Source: Candidatus Heimdallarchaeota archaeon | GTDB lineage: Archaea; Asgardarchaeota; Heimdallarchaeia; Heimdallarchaeales; Kariarchaeaceae | Reading direction: 5' to 3' | NCBI GenBank assembly: GCA_022574115.1 | Contig: JACZSS010000041.1 | Coordinates: 1-10,205 of the forward strand | Length of the DNA stretch: 10,205 nt | Shown here: positions 1 through 6,957 of the stretch, in pieces | Layout: every line of letters starts with the position of its first letter | Numbering within the stretch: position 1 is the first letter of the stretch | Position numbers and translations under genes: made by a program | Notes under the pieces: model-generated | What the model was told of the DNA's origin: nothing | Databases searched by the model: none | Seen by the model: only the letters and a program-made list of their open reading frames with translations

Positions 1-22
1 CCATTATGACAATTATCCTCTC

Positions 23-1201
23 TTACCTTCTGATAAGAAAGCTTGAGAGAATAAACGCTAAGGTACTTCTAGGGATCGCTATCTCTTCTCTAGGTGCTGT
101 GATAATCGCACTCAATCTATAGACCTCTAGATTTACAAGTTTGTAGAATGTGTCAGGTAATTCCTCTAATAAATTACCCGACAGTACGAGGTCCTTAAGC
201 TTTGACAATTTGTAAAAATCATCTGGCAAGCTTTGCAAATTATTATTTATAAGAAACAACACTTTCAGATCTTGTAGTTGAATTATTGTCTTGGGAACGG
301 TTTCTAGTTGGTTAAAGTAGAGGTACAACCGTCTCAGTTTCAATAAGTTTCCAATCGATTCTGGAAGAGCAGTCAATTTGTTGCCTCCTGCTCTTAACTC
401 AACTAAATTTGACAAATTACCAATCTCATTGGGCAAGTGATGAATTTGATTGTCATCCAGATTTAGATGAGTAAGGCAATTTAGGTTGTCAATTGTTCTC
501 GGCAACTCTTGTAGTTGATTTGATCCTAGATTAAGTATACGGAGCTTTGGAAAGTGCATAAAAAAGATATCTGAGACTTTAGTAAAAAGATTATTTGCTA
601 GTTTTAGTATACGAAGTTGGTGTAAATTATAGAGTTGGATCGGAACATCACTCAGGAGATTACTTGATAAGTTTATAGAACTTAATGTTCTCATCTGTAC
701 AAATTCGATATCTATTCGAGAAATTAAATTTGAGGACAAATTTAAATCCAGTAATTTAGTTAAATTCCTAATTGATGTGGGAATTTCTTCAAGCATATTA
801 TTTTGCAAATTCAGTACTCGGAGGTTGGTTAAGTTACCAATTTCAGTTGACAAAGCTGAAATTTCGTTGTTCGATAGATCTAGTTTCTTCAGTTTCCTTA
901 ACTTAAATAATCCCTTAGGGAGATACACTATCTCATTAAATGAAATATTGAGTTCTTCTAGTTCAGAAAAATTTGAAATGTGATGTGGTAAGCCAGTCAA
1001 GTGGCAACTGGAAATGTCAAGTGAAACCACATGACCATTTGACGTCTTTAGTTTTAGCTGATCCTGACTGCTAGAACTATTTGGGAAAACTGGAGTCGGA
1101 TTTGCTAATAAAATAGCTTCCAGCTCGTTTAGAACTCTAACTTCTGACTGATCAAGATAAGCCGTTTTGGATTGTCTGATTGATCGAGTCATTGTTTTCA
1201 T
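23..1201 (-). CDS. Leucine-rich repeat protein, Shoc2/Ras-group type
   Basis: The protein has about 392 residues. From about residue 58 to 372 it is almost entirely 23-residue leucine-rich repeats of the form LxxLxLxxNxLxxLPxxIxxL. I count 13 clear repeats and one degraded C-terminal repeat. This spacing, with LP and IGNL, is the class found in Shoc2 and plant PIRL proteins, and such proteins build a curved protein-binding surface. The N-terminal 55 residues are not repeats and resemble the short leader before LRRs in Asgard archaeal proteins (recalled, not searched). There is no signal peptide or membrane segment, so a cytoplasmic binding role is likely. The partner is unknown and no enzymatic domain is fused to it. 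The frame also allows TTG at 1210 and ATG at 1192. I chose ATG 1201 because a TATA-like box about 30-43 bases upstream would place transcription initiation almost on it. The LRR assignment is certain; the biological role is not. Confidence 0.9.
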   Translation of the reverse strand: MKTMTRSIRQSKTAYLDQSEVRVLNELEAILLANPTPVFPNSSSSQDQLKLKTSNGHVVSLDISSCHLTGLPHHISNFSELEELNISFNEIVYLPKGLFKLRKLKKLDLSNNEISALSTEIGNLTNLRVLNLQNNMLEEIPTSIRNLTKLLDLNLSSNLISRIDIEFVQMRTLSSINLSSNLLSDVPIQLYNLHQLRILKLANNLFTKVSDIFFMHFPKLRILNLGSNQLQELPRTIDNLNCLTHLNLDDNQIHHLPNEIGNLSNLVELRAGGNKLTALPESIGNLLKLRRLYLYFNQLETVPKTIIQLQDLKVLFLINNNLQSLPDDFYKLSKLKDLVLSGNLLEELPDTFYKLVNLEVYRLSAIITAPREEIAIPRSTLAFILSSFLIRR

Positions 1202-1230
1202 TAGTTTCAATGTTAGCCCAATTGAATTCC

Positions 1231-1244
1231 TATTTAATTATATT
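1231..1244 (-). promoter_or_regulatory. Candidate TATA box for the LRR gene
   Basis: On the minus strand this reads AATATAATTAAATA. It lies in the 68-base gap between the methyltransferase stop and the LRR start. An archaeal TATA box normally sits about 25 bases before the transcription start, which would put initiation around 1205-1215, at or just before the LRR start codon. No Shine-Dalgarno site precedes the start, so a leaderless or very short-leader transcript fits. The region is AT-rich, so chance similarity is possible. Confidence 0.4.
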
Positions 1245-1278
1245 TGATTCAAATATGAGATTTATAAAATCTGTAATG

Positions 1279-1902
1279 CTAATCTCTTCTCAATGCTTTG
1301 ACAAAAAAATTGTCTCTGCCAGAATGACCACCGAAGTGCTTTCGGCTTTCGATCCTATACTGTGATTCCCGGAGCTGAAAATACAATTCTTTCCAAGTGT
1401 AGTAATGATAAAATCTCTTCGCTAGTACTTCCCCTTTAGAATTTTTCCAGGGCCGCTGATGATCCTCAAGTTCTATCAGATGTCGTCCGTCTCGAATTGC
1501 CTGAAAGATCTTCTTTGCATTGCTTGGTCGCCATTTTCTCCAAACGGTAAGCGTTAAAGTGCCTAGTAATTGATTGATTCTTCGAAGATCCTCTACAGCA
1601 GCTCTACGTTGCTCTTCCGTCCTTAAATGATGAAGAACAGCCACGGATAGTATGTCACTGACACTTTTTCTGCGGATTGGCAATTTGGGCAAAGCTCCGA
1701 GTATTCTCTGATGGTCAGAACTAGCAATATATCTAGAGAGGAGTTTAAATGAAATATCCAAGGCTAATGTCAATGTCTGATTCAATTCCAACATATTACG
1801 TCCATTTCCTGTCCCAACGTCGCACAAAATACCTGATTGTCTGTCTTTGAGTTCAGTTATTTCGTTAATAAGAGCTTCCCATGGCCTGTTTTTCTTTAAC
1901 AA
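1279..1902 (-). CDS. Trm9/ALKBH8-like SAM-dependent tRNA methyltransferase
   Basis: This is a class I Rossmann-fold methyltransferase. Counted from TTG 1902 (207 residues), motif I is CDVGTGNG at residues 27-34, the acidic loop is ALDIS at 47-51, and motif IV is SVAVLHHL at 86-93. The motif I glycines and the 'VLHHL...E..R' pattern with a C-terminal 'RFYHYYTWKEL' are characteristic of the Trm9/ALKBH8 methyltransferase domain. In eukaryotes that enzyme, with Trm112, methylates carboxymethyl groups on wobble uridine of tRNA. Archaeal relatives are also activated by Trm112. Substrate here is inferred only. The open frame continues upstream to 1965 and encodes YNTISDSYLLKKNRPW, which matches the usual 'Y..I...Y...R.RPW' N-terminus of the family. 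The true protein is therefore longer by up to 21 residues and must start at a non-ATG codon (see findings). With that extension the gap to the upstream gene shrinks to about 14-20 bases, suggesting an operon. Confidence 0.82.
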   Translation of the reverse strand: MLKKNRPWEALINEITELKDRQSGILCDVGTGNGRNMLELNQTLTLALDISFKLLSRYIASSDHQRILGALPKLPIRRKSVSDILSVAVLHHLRTEEQRRAAVEDLRRINQLLGTLTLTVWRKWRPSNAKKIFQAIRDGRHLIELEDHQRPWKNSKGEVLAKRFYHYYTWKELYFQLRESQYRIESRKHFGGHSGRDNFFVKALRRD

Positions 1903-1979
1903 ATATGAGTCGCTGATCGTATTGTAAGAATTCCGTAACTTGTTAATTTCTCCAAACAGTTGAATCTACTCCACTGGGT

Positions 1980-2819
1980 TCAGAATGTGTCTGATAAATT
2001 AATTTCCTTAGCTTTATCAAAGCAACAATTTACTATTCGAAAAGCTAATCGAAACATTTTCCTATATTGAGAATAATCTTTGAAATCACTTTGAAATAAG
2101 GTCCATGCTGATTCATAGTAGCTTTTAACTAGAACCGTCAGATCCTGATGACCCGCTTTATCCAAATGTTGTAGAACTGTAGTTCTGTTCATCGACCACA
2201 CAGTTTGTGGATTCTCGGAGATTAAGGATAGAACACGTGAAGCAGAGGGTGAAATTCTCCAAGTGAGCTTTCTTAAGAGATGCCAGTTATCCATGGTAGA
2301 TCTATCGTACACATCCATGGCAAGCATATCAAAAACTTTCTTGGTTTCATCAATGTTGTTCAAATCAACTTTACGAAACTGATCTGGGTCTTCTTGTTTA
2401 AACAAAGTAAGAGGTATGTCTCCAAAGATTACCTCAACGTCCTCTGGTAAAGGAGAAAGAAACGGGACGACCTTGGCTAAATCTGCCATCGTGTGGACCG
2501 AAGACCTAGGGATGTGAAAGTAATTGGGATGGATCTCAGTAAACCTTGATTCATAACCAGAAATAATATCCAGAGAAGTATCGAGATCATCTAGTGTATT
2601 ACCCATCAGATATTCTTCTTTTGTGTAGACATGAAAATCAATGTCTGATATAATTGGGACATAATCAACAAATGTGGCAATTTCTTTCAATGCTGAACCT
2701 TTGAAATAAGCAGCAGTAATTCTTGAAGAAAGTTTCGTATTGAAAATTTCCTTCCAAATCTTAACTGAAATTTCAATATCTGTTTTGCACAGCTCTAATT
2801 CATCAGAAAAGATTTCCAC
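1980..2819 (-). CDS. Nucleotidyltransferase-fold (Pol beta superfamily) protein of unknown substrate
   Basis: The protein has 279 residues and starts at GTG, with an in-frame stop four codons upstream. Near the N-terminus, FKGS at residues 39-42 followed by SDIDFHV at 58-64 fits the core motif of the DNA polymerase beta nucleotidyltransferase superfamily: a Gly-Ser after a strand, then two aspartates (D59, D61) that bind metal. The spacer between them is about 16 residues, longer than the usual 8-13. A possible third acidic strand is DVEVIFGD at 127-134. The remainder is mainly helical, typical of a substrate-binding C-terminal half. No family name is recognised, and an RNA-modifying, antibiotic-modifying or toxin-like nucleotidyltransferase are all possible. 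It lies 52 bases after the oxidoreductase beta gene in the same direction and has a good ribosome-binding site, so co-transcription is likely. Confidence 0.65.
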   Translation of the reverse strand: MEIFSDELELCKTDIEISVKIWKEIFNTKLSSRITAAYFKGSALKEIATFVDYVPIISDIDFHVYTKEEYLMGNTLDDLDTSLDIISGYESRFTEIHPNYFHIPRSSVHTMADLAKVVPFLSPLPEDVEVIFGDIPLTLFKQEDPDQFRKVDLNNIDETKKVFDMLAMDVYDRSTMDNWHLLRKLTWRISPSASRVLSLISENPQTVWSMNRTTVLQHLDKAGHQDLTVLVKSYYESAWTLFQSDFKDYSQYRKMFRLAFRIVNCCFDKAKEINLSDTF

Positions 2820-2830
2820 AATGGTTTAAT

Positions 2831-2837
2831 CCACCTC
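2831..2837 (-). promoter_or_regulatory. Shine-Dalgarno site deciding the GTG start at 2819
   Basis: On the minus strand GAGGTGG lies 11 bases before GTG 2819. No ATG is available in frame upstream, because a TAA intervenes, so this site supports the GTG start of the nucleotidyltransferase-fold gene. Confidence 0.6.
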
Positions 2838-2871
2838 ACATTTATCAATTTGTCGCTTTTTGGCTCCCAGC

Positions 2872-3759
2872 TTATTTGAAATCATTGAACACTGACTCAT
2901 AGCTAATATTCTGCTTTTTAAATCCGAGGGGTTCATTAATTGGAATCCTATCACGACTGGTTGGGTCCGTTTGATGGAGAGCAAACATTTTGCTTTGATA
3001 ATAAATTCCTAGAGGTATACGTTCTCCCCATTCTTGACCTCTAACAAAGGCTTGGCCAATATCAGTTGAATCATGATTCTCATCATCTAGTTTGTAAACT
3101 CTTTCTCGAAACCAATCATAGGTATTGAGTTTATTGAAGGTTACACAAGGACTCAACACGTCGATAAAGGAGAAGCCAGTATGCTCAAATGCTTGCTGAA
3201 CTAGACCGGCTAAGTGCTTAGTATCACCAGTAAAACCACGGGCAACAAACGATGCACCAGCTCCAAGGGCCAAGGCAATTGGGTTGATAGGCCTTTCGTC
3301 GACTCCTTCCGGAGTAGTCAGTGTAATATGACCAATTTGAGACGAAGGAGAAGATTGACCTAGTGTGAGGCCGTATATCTGATTATTCATCACTAGGTAA
3401 GTCACATCTAAATTACGTCTAGCAGCATGAATAAAGTGACCCGCGCCTATACCATAACCATCCCCGTCTCCGCCAACAACCACAACATTCAATGAAGGAT
3501 TAACCATTTTCGCCCCCATGGCAGCTGGTAAAGCTCTACCATGTAACATATGAATTCCATACGCTGTGGTCCAGTGGGGGAATGAAGAGGAGCAACCTAT
3601 ACCCGAAATAATTAATGTATTGTGAGGTTCGTACCCCATTTGAGCTAGCACTTTTGTGGTAGCAGAAAGTAACCCATAGTCGCCGCATCCTGGACACCAA
3701 TTTGGTTTTACTGAACCTTTGAACAATTTAATATTGATCTTTTTTTTCGTTTCAGTCAT
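2872..3759 (-). CDS. korB: 2-oxoacid:ferredoxin oxidoreductase, beta subunit
   Basis: The 295-residue protein is the thiamine-pyrophosphate-binding half of an enzyme that oxidatively decarboxylates a 2-oxoacid to acyl-CoA and reduces ferredoxin. The N-terminal WCPGCGDYGL (C22, C25) together with C56 (GIGCSSS) and C205 (LSPCVTFN) supplies the four cysteines that hold one [4Fe-4S] cluster in two-subunit enzymes. The TPP/Mg motif is GGDGD at 96-100, ending in MNNQIYGLT at 124-132. Length is normal for the archaeal two-subunit class. The start ATG overlaps the stop of the alpha gene by one base (TAATG) and is preceded by AGGAGGA nine bases away, so the two subunits are translationally coupled. 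No separate ferredoxin-type delta subunit is present nearby. Whether the substrate is 2-oxoglutarate, pyruvate or broad cannot be read from sequence alone, so the symbol is by family. Confidence 0.95.
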   Translation of the reverse strand: MTETKKKINIKLFKGSVKPNWCPGCGDYGLLSATTKVLAQMGYEPHNTLIISGIGCSSSFPHWTTAYGIHMLHGRALPAAMGAKMVNPSLNVVVVGGDGDGYGIGAGHFIHAARRNLDVTYLVMNNQIYGLTLGQSSPSSQIGHITLTTPEGVDERPINPIALALGAGASFVARGFTGDTKHLAGLVQQAFEHTGFSFIDVLSPCVTFNKLNTYDWFRERVYKLDDENHDSTDIGQAFVRGQEWGERIPLGIYYQSKMFALHQTDPTSRDRIPINEPLGFKKQNISYESVFNDFK

Positions 3760-5603
3760 TATTGGTTTTCCTCCTGATTAAGTAGTTCTGTAATTTCAAG
3801 AGTAATACTTGAGGGAGTTGGAGTTTCTCCATGCAGAGGTCTAATTGAATGTGTTGGTTTCCAATCGGTGTGGTGGTGTATCAGGTTTTCTAGTTGACCA
3901 GTATAATTCACCTCAAACATAATTGAAGTCTTGATATTTTTTATGAAGGGGAGGAATTTTTCGAATGGGAATGGAAATAGATCAACAAAAGATAACATAT
4001 TCCAAGACGTTGAATTTTCTTGATTTAAACCATCGATCGCCTCTCTAACTGCACCTTGAGTGCTCCCCCAACAAAGAACGGTGTAGTCTGCATTTTTTAC
4101 GCCATACAGCTCTGGACCATCCATCTCATCCCGAAGTAACTCCATTTTCCTGAAGCGTTTCTTGAACATTTTCTCTCTTAGATCCCATGATTCTGGTAGG
4201 CCGGCTCGATTCCCAGATAGTGAATGTGAATCCTCATCATGCTCCGCTCCTACAAGAATATACTCAGCATCTTTTGTCCCAGGGAAGGCCCTTGGAGAGA
4301 TGCCATCTTCTGTTAGTTCATATCTCTTGTATTTTGGGTGCTCATCTGTCGCTTTTGTCCAAATTTTTCCTCTATTAATCTCAACATCCAGTTCAAATTC
4401 ATCAATGCTTGCTGTCTGTTCAGATAATGCGAAATCAGACAAAATTACAACTGGAAGCTGGTACTTATCAGCAATGTTGAAGGCTTTTACGGTTACATCA
4501 AATGCTTCTTTTATGCTCCTTGGAGCTAAGATAGCTCGAGGAGCTTCACCGTGTGACATGAACATAATGGAGTAAAGATCTGCTTGTTCCATTTTGGTCG
4601 GTATACCAGTCGAAGGCCCCGCTCTCATCGAGTCGACAATTACTATTGGAGTTTCAGTCATTCCAGCATATCCGAACGCTTCTGACATCAAAGAAATGCC
4701 AGGTCCTGAACTTGCAGTCATTACTCTCACCCCGGTATATGCAGCTCCGATACACATCGTGATCGCGGCTAATTCATCTTCTGCTTGTCTGACAACAATG
4801 CCGTATCGAGAAGCTTTGTTTGATAGGTAAGTAAGAATGGAGGAAGCGGGCGTAATCGGATACTGGGCCAAAAACTTCAGGCCACTAGCTGTCGCACCGA
4901 GAGCGATCATTTCATTTCCAGAAATTACAATCGCCTTCATCCCTTCCAAGGTTGCAGGTGTTACTGAAACAAATGCATCTAAATAATTTTCCCGTAAATA
5001 TGTCTTTCCAAGATCCAATGCTTTCAGATTCATATCAAGTAGTTTCTCACGCCCTCCGAATCTTTTTCTGAGAGTATCAATATATCCTTCCATAGGTATA
5101 CCGAGGAGAGTTATCAATGCACCAATCGCAATAGTATTTGCCAGAACTGCTCTCTTGACATCTATTTCACGGGATAATTTTGACAATGGAAAGCTAAGCA
5201 CCTTAATTTTCCTCTGAATAAGTTCTTGATGAAATTTTTCTATTTTGACTTTATCTGCATTGATTAACACATAGGAGTTTTCTTTCATATCTCTTAAGTG
5301 GACTTCTAGTGTCTCCTCTGACAGTGCTATTAGAAAATTTAAGGGCCGATCGAATGAAAAGATTTCCTGCGACGAAATTTCCACATGTTGCCACACATGA
5401 CCTCCTCGTATGGTTGATTGTGTCCCCGGATGTCCAACCACATAGTAGCCGAGTCGATTGAAATACTTCTGTAATAGGCTCCCTGTCGATTGAAGTCCAT
5501 CACCAGCTACTCCACCAATCCTTATGGCGTATCGAATAAGTGAAGACGATTTCGTGTCATCAGACAAATAAGTCAAAGTAATCCAAATTACTCTTATGGT
5601 CAA
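3759..5603 (-). CDS. korA: 2-oxoacid:ferredoxin oxidoreductase, fused gamma-alpha subunit
   Basis: The 614-residue protein joins the gamma domain (about residues 25-205, beginning IRIGGVAGDGLQSTG) to the alpha domain (about 222-610), the usual arrangement in archaeal two-subunit enzymes. The YPITP signature, essential for 2-oxoacid and CoA handling, is at 248-252. RQAEDELAA at 272-280 contains the glutamate region that activates TPP, and 'TASSGPGISLMSEA' at 296-309 is another family hallmark. With the beta subunit it forms the cytoplasmic enzyme that makes acyl-CoA and reduced ferredoxin. The frame opens at TTG 5603. Family similarity begins only at about residue 23, and TTG codons at 5576 and 5567 are equally possible starts. 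No good Shine-Dalgarno site distinguishes them, so the first 10-13 residues may not be translated. It is the first gene of the leftward block and diverges from the DinB-fold gene. Confidence 0.95.
   Translation of the reverse strand: MTIRVIWITLTYLSDDTKSSSLIRYAIRIGGVAGDGLQSTGSLLQKYFNRLGYYVVGHPGTQSTIRGGHVWQHVEISSQEIFSFDRPLNFLIALSEETLEVHLRDMKENSYVLINADKVKIEKFHQELIQRKIKVLSFPLSKLSREIDVKRAVLANTIAIGALITLLGIPMEGYIDTLRKRFGGREKLLDMNLKALDLGKTYLRENYLDAFVSVTPATLEGMKAIVISGNEMIALGATASGLKFLAQYPITPASSILTYLSNKASRYGIVVRQAEDELAAITMCIGAAYTGVRVMTASSGPGISLMSEAFGYAGMTETPIVIVDSMRAGPSTGIPTKMEQADLYSIMFMSHGEAPRAILAPRSIKEAFDVTVKAFNIADKYQLPVVILSDFALSEQTASIDEFELDVEINRGKIWTKATDEHPKYKRYELTEDGISPRAFPGTKDAEYILVGAEHDEDSHSLSGNRAGLPESWDLREKMFKKRFRKMELLRDEMDGPELYGVKNADYTVLCWGSTQGAVREAIDGLNQENSTSWNMLSFVDLFPFPFEKFLPFIKNIKTSIMFEVNYTGQLENLIHHHTDWKPTHSIRPLHGETPTPSSITLEITELLNQEENQ
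3769..3775 (-). promoter_or_regulatory. Shine-Dalgarno site of the beta subunit inside the alpha gene
   Basis: On the minus strand AGGAGGA lies nine bases before ATG 3759, within the last codons of the alpha gene. It is the strongest ribosome-binding site in the window and fits balanced, coupled translation of the two subunits. Confidence 0.75.
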
Positions 5604-5641
5604 TTAAAATCTCTGTTTTTGCGAATCACTAGAAGCAATTC

Positions 5642-6193
5642 TTGAATTATAATAATCCTTTTCAATTTCTAAAGTTGAATCAACTTGTGGAGATCAGGGA
5701 TTTATCCGAATTCATTCACTATCTTGATCGGATACACCAAAGAACAAGGCGAGTAATCGATCAAATACCTCCTGACAAAATAGAATGGAGATTTAAGGAC
5801 GGAGCATTTAGTTTTGGAGATATTATCCGACACTTAGCAAACTTGCAACGTTACATGTATGCGGAAACAATAAGGTTCAAGGAAAGTCGATATCCTGGAC
5901 ACGACAGCTCATTTATCAGCGGGTATACCCAGATTGTTGAATATTTTGAGACTAAATTTAATGAATCAAGAAGAATTTTTCTTGAAATTACAGTAAAGGA
6001 TCTAGAAAGGAAATGTACAACACCCGGTAATGTTGAGATCAGAGTTTGGAAATGGCTTCGATCAATGATCGAGCACGAAATCCATCATCGCGGGCAACTG
6101 CATACTCTGTTAAATCTAGTCGACCAGGATAGTCCGCCATTATATGGCCTAACTTCGGAGCAGGTGAAAGACCGAAGCAAGCCCTTGGGTTAA
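5642..6193 (+). CDS. DinB-family four-helix-bundle metalloprotein
   Basis: The protein has 183 residues as drawn from TTG 5642. It matches the DinB/YfiT-like putative metalloenzyme fold. FSFGDIIRHLANLQRYMY (residues 56-73) carries the first histidine (H64), and SMIEHEIHHRGQLHTLL (141-157) carries H145 and H149, the usual three-histidine metal site, probably for nickel, zinc or iron. The ending 'PPLYGLTSEQV' is a common tail in this family. Some relatives are thiol-dependent transferases or maleylpyruvate isomerases, but most have no known reaction, and nothing here identifies a substrate. The family-like region begins at about residue 17, so TTG 5675 or GTG 5687 may be the real start. No Shine-Dalgarno site is visible for any of them. 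It stands alone between divergent and co-directional neighbours. Confidence 0.85.
   Translation: MNYNNPFQFLKLNQLVEIRDLSEFIHYLDRIHQRTRRVIDQIPPDKIEWRFKDGAFSFGDIIRHLANLQRYMYAETIRFKESRYPGHDSSFISGYTQIVEYFETKFNESRRIFLEITVKDLERKCTTPGNVEIRVWKWLRSMIEHEIHHRGQLHTLLNLVDQDSPPLYGLTSEQVKDRSKPLG
5643..5653 (-). promoter_or_regulatory. Weak candidate TATA box for the oxidoreductase operon
   Basis: On the minus strand this is ATTATAATTCA, about 40-50 bases before TTG 5603. It would give a leader of roughly 20 bases. It overlaps the first codons of the divergent DinB-fold gene as drawn, which would be less awkward if that gene really starts at TTG 5675 or GTG 5687. Only weak support. Confidence 0.25.
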
Positions 6194-6208
6194 AATATCA
6201 CTCTTTAA

Positions 6209-6228
6209 TTTCTCAAATGGATGAGAAA
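6209..6228. repeat. Perfect 7-bp inverted repeat before the regulator gene
   Basis: TTTCTCA and TGAGAAA form perfect arms around a six-base centre, AATGGA. The element starts 15 bases after the stop of the DinB-fold gene and ends about 32 bases before the regulator TATA box. It could be a dimeric-repressor operator or a weak RNA hairpin at the end of the DinB transcript. No T-run follows, which favours an operator. Confidence 0.45.
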
Positions 6229-6260
6229 ATCAACTAGAAGATTTATAGGAGAGTGCAATA

Positions 6261-6270
6261 ATATAAATAG
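6261..6270 (+). promoter_or_regulatory. TATA box of the winged-helix regulator gene
   Basis: ATATAAATAG is close to the canonical archaeal TATA element. Initiation about 25 bases downstream would fall near 6290, leaving a leader of about 20 bases that contains the ribosome-binding site. This is the most convincing promoter in the window. Confidence 0.6.
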
Positions 6271-6295
6271 TTAAAACAGTTCATTAGATATATAA

Positions 6296-6302
6296 TTAGG
6301 AG
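6296..6302 (+). promoter_or_regulatory. Shine-Dalgarno site of the regulator gene
   Basis: TTAGGAG lies seven bases before ATG 6310 and clearly fixes that start. Confidence 0.75.
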
Positions 6303-6309
6303 TCTTAAC

Positions 6310-6957
6310 ATGGAGAGCCAAATAGCTAGTAGAGTAATGGATGCCAGCAAAGTAGTAACATTTATGCAATTTGTGTCAGACCCTGAAATCCTCAAGATTT
6401 TAACGGATAAAAATCATTACCCCATTTTAAAGTTGCTGAAGACAGAGGTTAGTACTGTTCGGGAGCTTGAAGAGAGGTACGAGGAAACAACTGGTAAGAA
6501 GAAAAGTAACAAAACCATTTATCGATATTTGAAAACCTTAGAAGATGCTAAATTAGTACAACCAGTTGGTCAGTTAGTTACCCCTGGAAAAACAGCAACA
6601 GAGACAATCTATGGACGTACAGCGCATGCCTTTTACATGAAACCACAAGATGAGAAAAATTATTATGAGTCAGAGATAGGACAACGAGTACTAAAACATC
6701 TGGCATTATTATTAAAACCCGTTTTCAATTACAAAAACGTCGATCTTCCTAAATTCACCAGAGTAATGCATGAACATATGGTCAAAGGTGAGGAGAAACT
6801 TGAGGAAATCGCTGAAGAAATGGGAGATCAGATGGCTGAAGCATTAAGAGGTACTAATTTAGACGAAATTAACCATATCCTGAAACTGGCCTCAACGATT
6901 AGTGCGATAAAATCAAATCCAAATTTTAACACCAAGCTTGATGAATGCTACTCATAA
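6310..6957 (+). CDS. Winged helix-turn-helix transcriptional regulator, ArsR-like
   Basis: The 215-residue protein carries an N-terminal winged helix at about residues 24-110. 'ILKILTDKNHYPILKLL' gives the first helices, 'TVRELEERYEE' the second, 'SNKTIYRYLKTLEDAKLVQP' (66-85) the recognition helix and turn, and the following GQLVTPGKTATETIYGRTA fits the beta wing. The second half (about 115-205) is charged and helical and probably mediates dimerisation or ligand sensing. No cysteine cluster suggests metal sensing. Proteins of this form are numerous in archaea, and their targets are mostly unknown. Promoter, ribosome-binding site and start are unusually clear, and a perfect inverted repeat just upstream is a reasonable autoregulation site, which is inference. 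Its end overlaps the convergent MobA-like gene by six bases. Confidence 0.8.
   Translation: MESQIASRVMDASKVVTFMQFVSDPEILKILTDKNHYPILKLLKTEVSTVRELEERYEETTGKKKSNKTIYRYLKTLEDAKLVQPVGQLVTPGKTATETIYGRTAHAFYMKPQDEKNYYESEIGQRVLKHLALLLKPVFNYKNVDLPKFTRVMHEHMVKGEEKLEEIAEEMGDQMAEALRGTNLDEINHILKLASTISAIKSNPNFNTKLDECYS

Noticed and set aside
777..983. Plus-strand open frame of 68 codons
   Set aside because: It lies wholly inside the LRR gene on the other strand and has serine/leucine-rich antisense composition with no motif.
4162..4830. Three plus-strand open frames (4162-4575, 4187-4378, 4594-4830)
   Set aside because: All lie antisense within the well-supported oxidoreductase alpha gene and show no protein-like features.
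6209..6228. Inverted repeat as an intrinsic terminator of the DinB-fold gene
   Set aside because: The arms are AT-rich and no T-run follows the right arm, so an operator reading is preferred.
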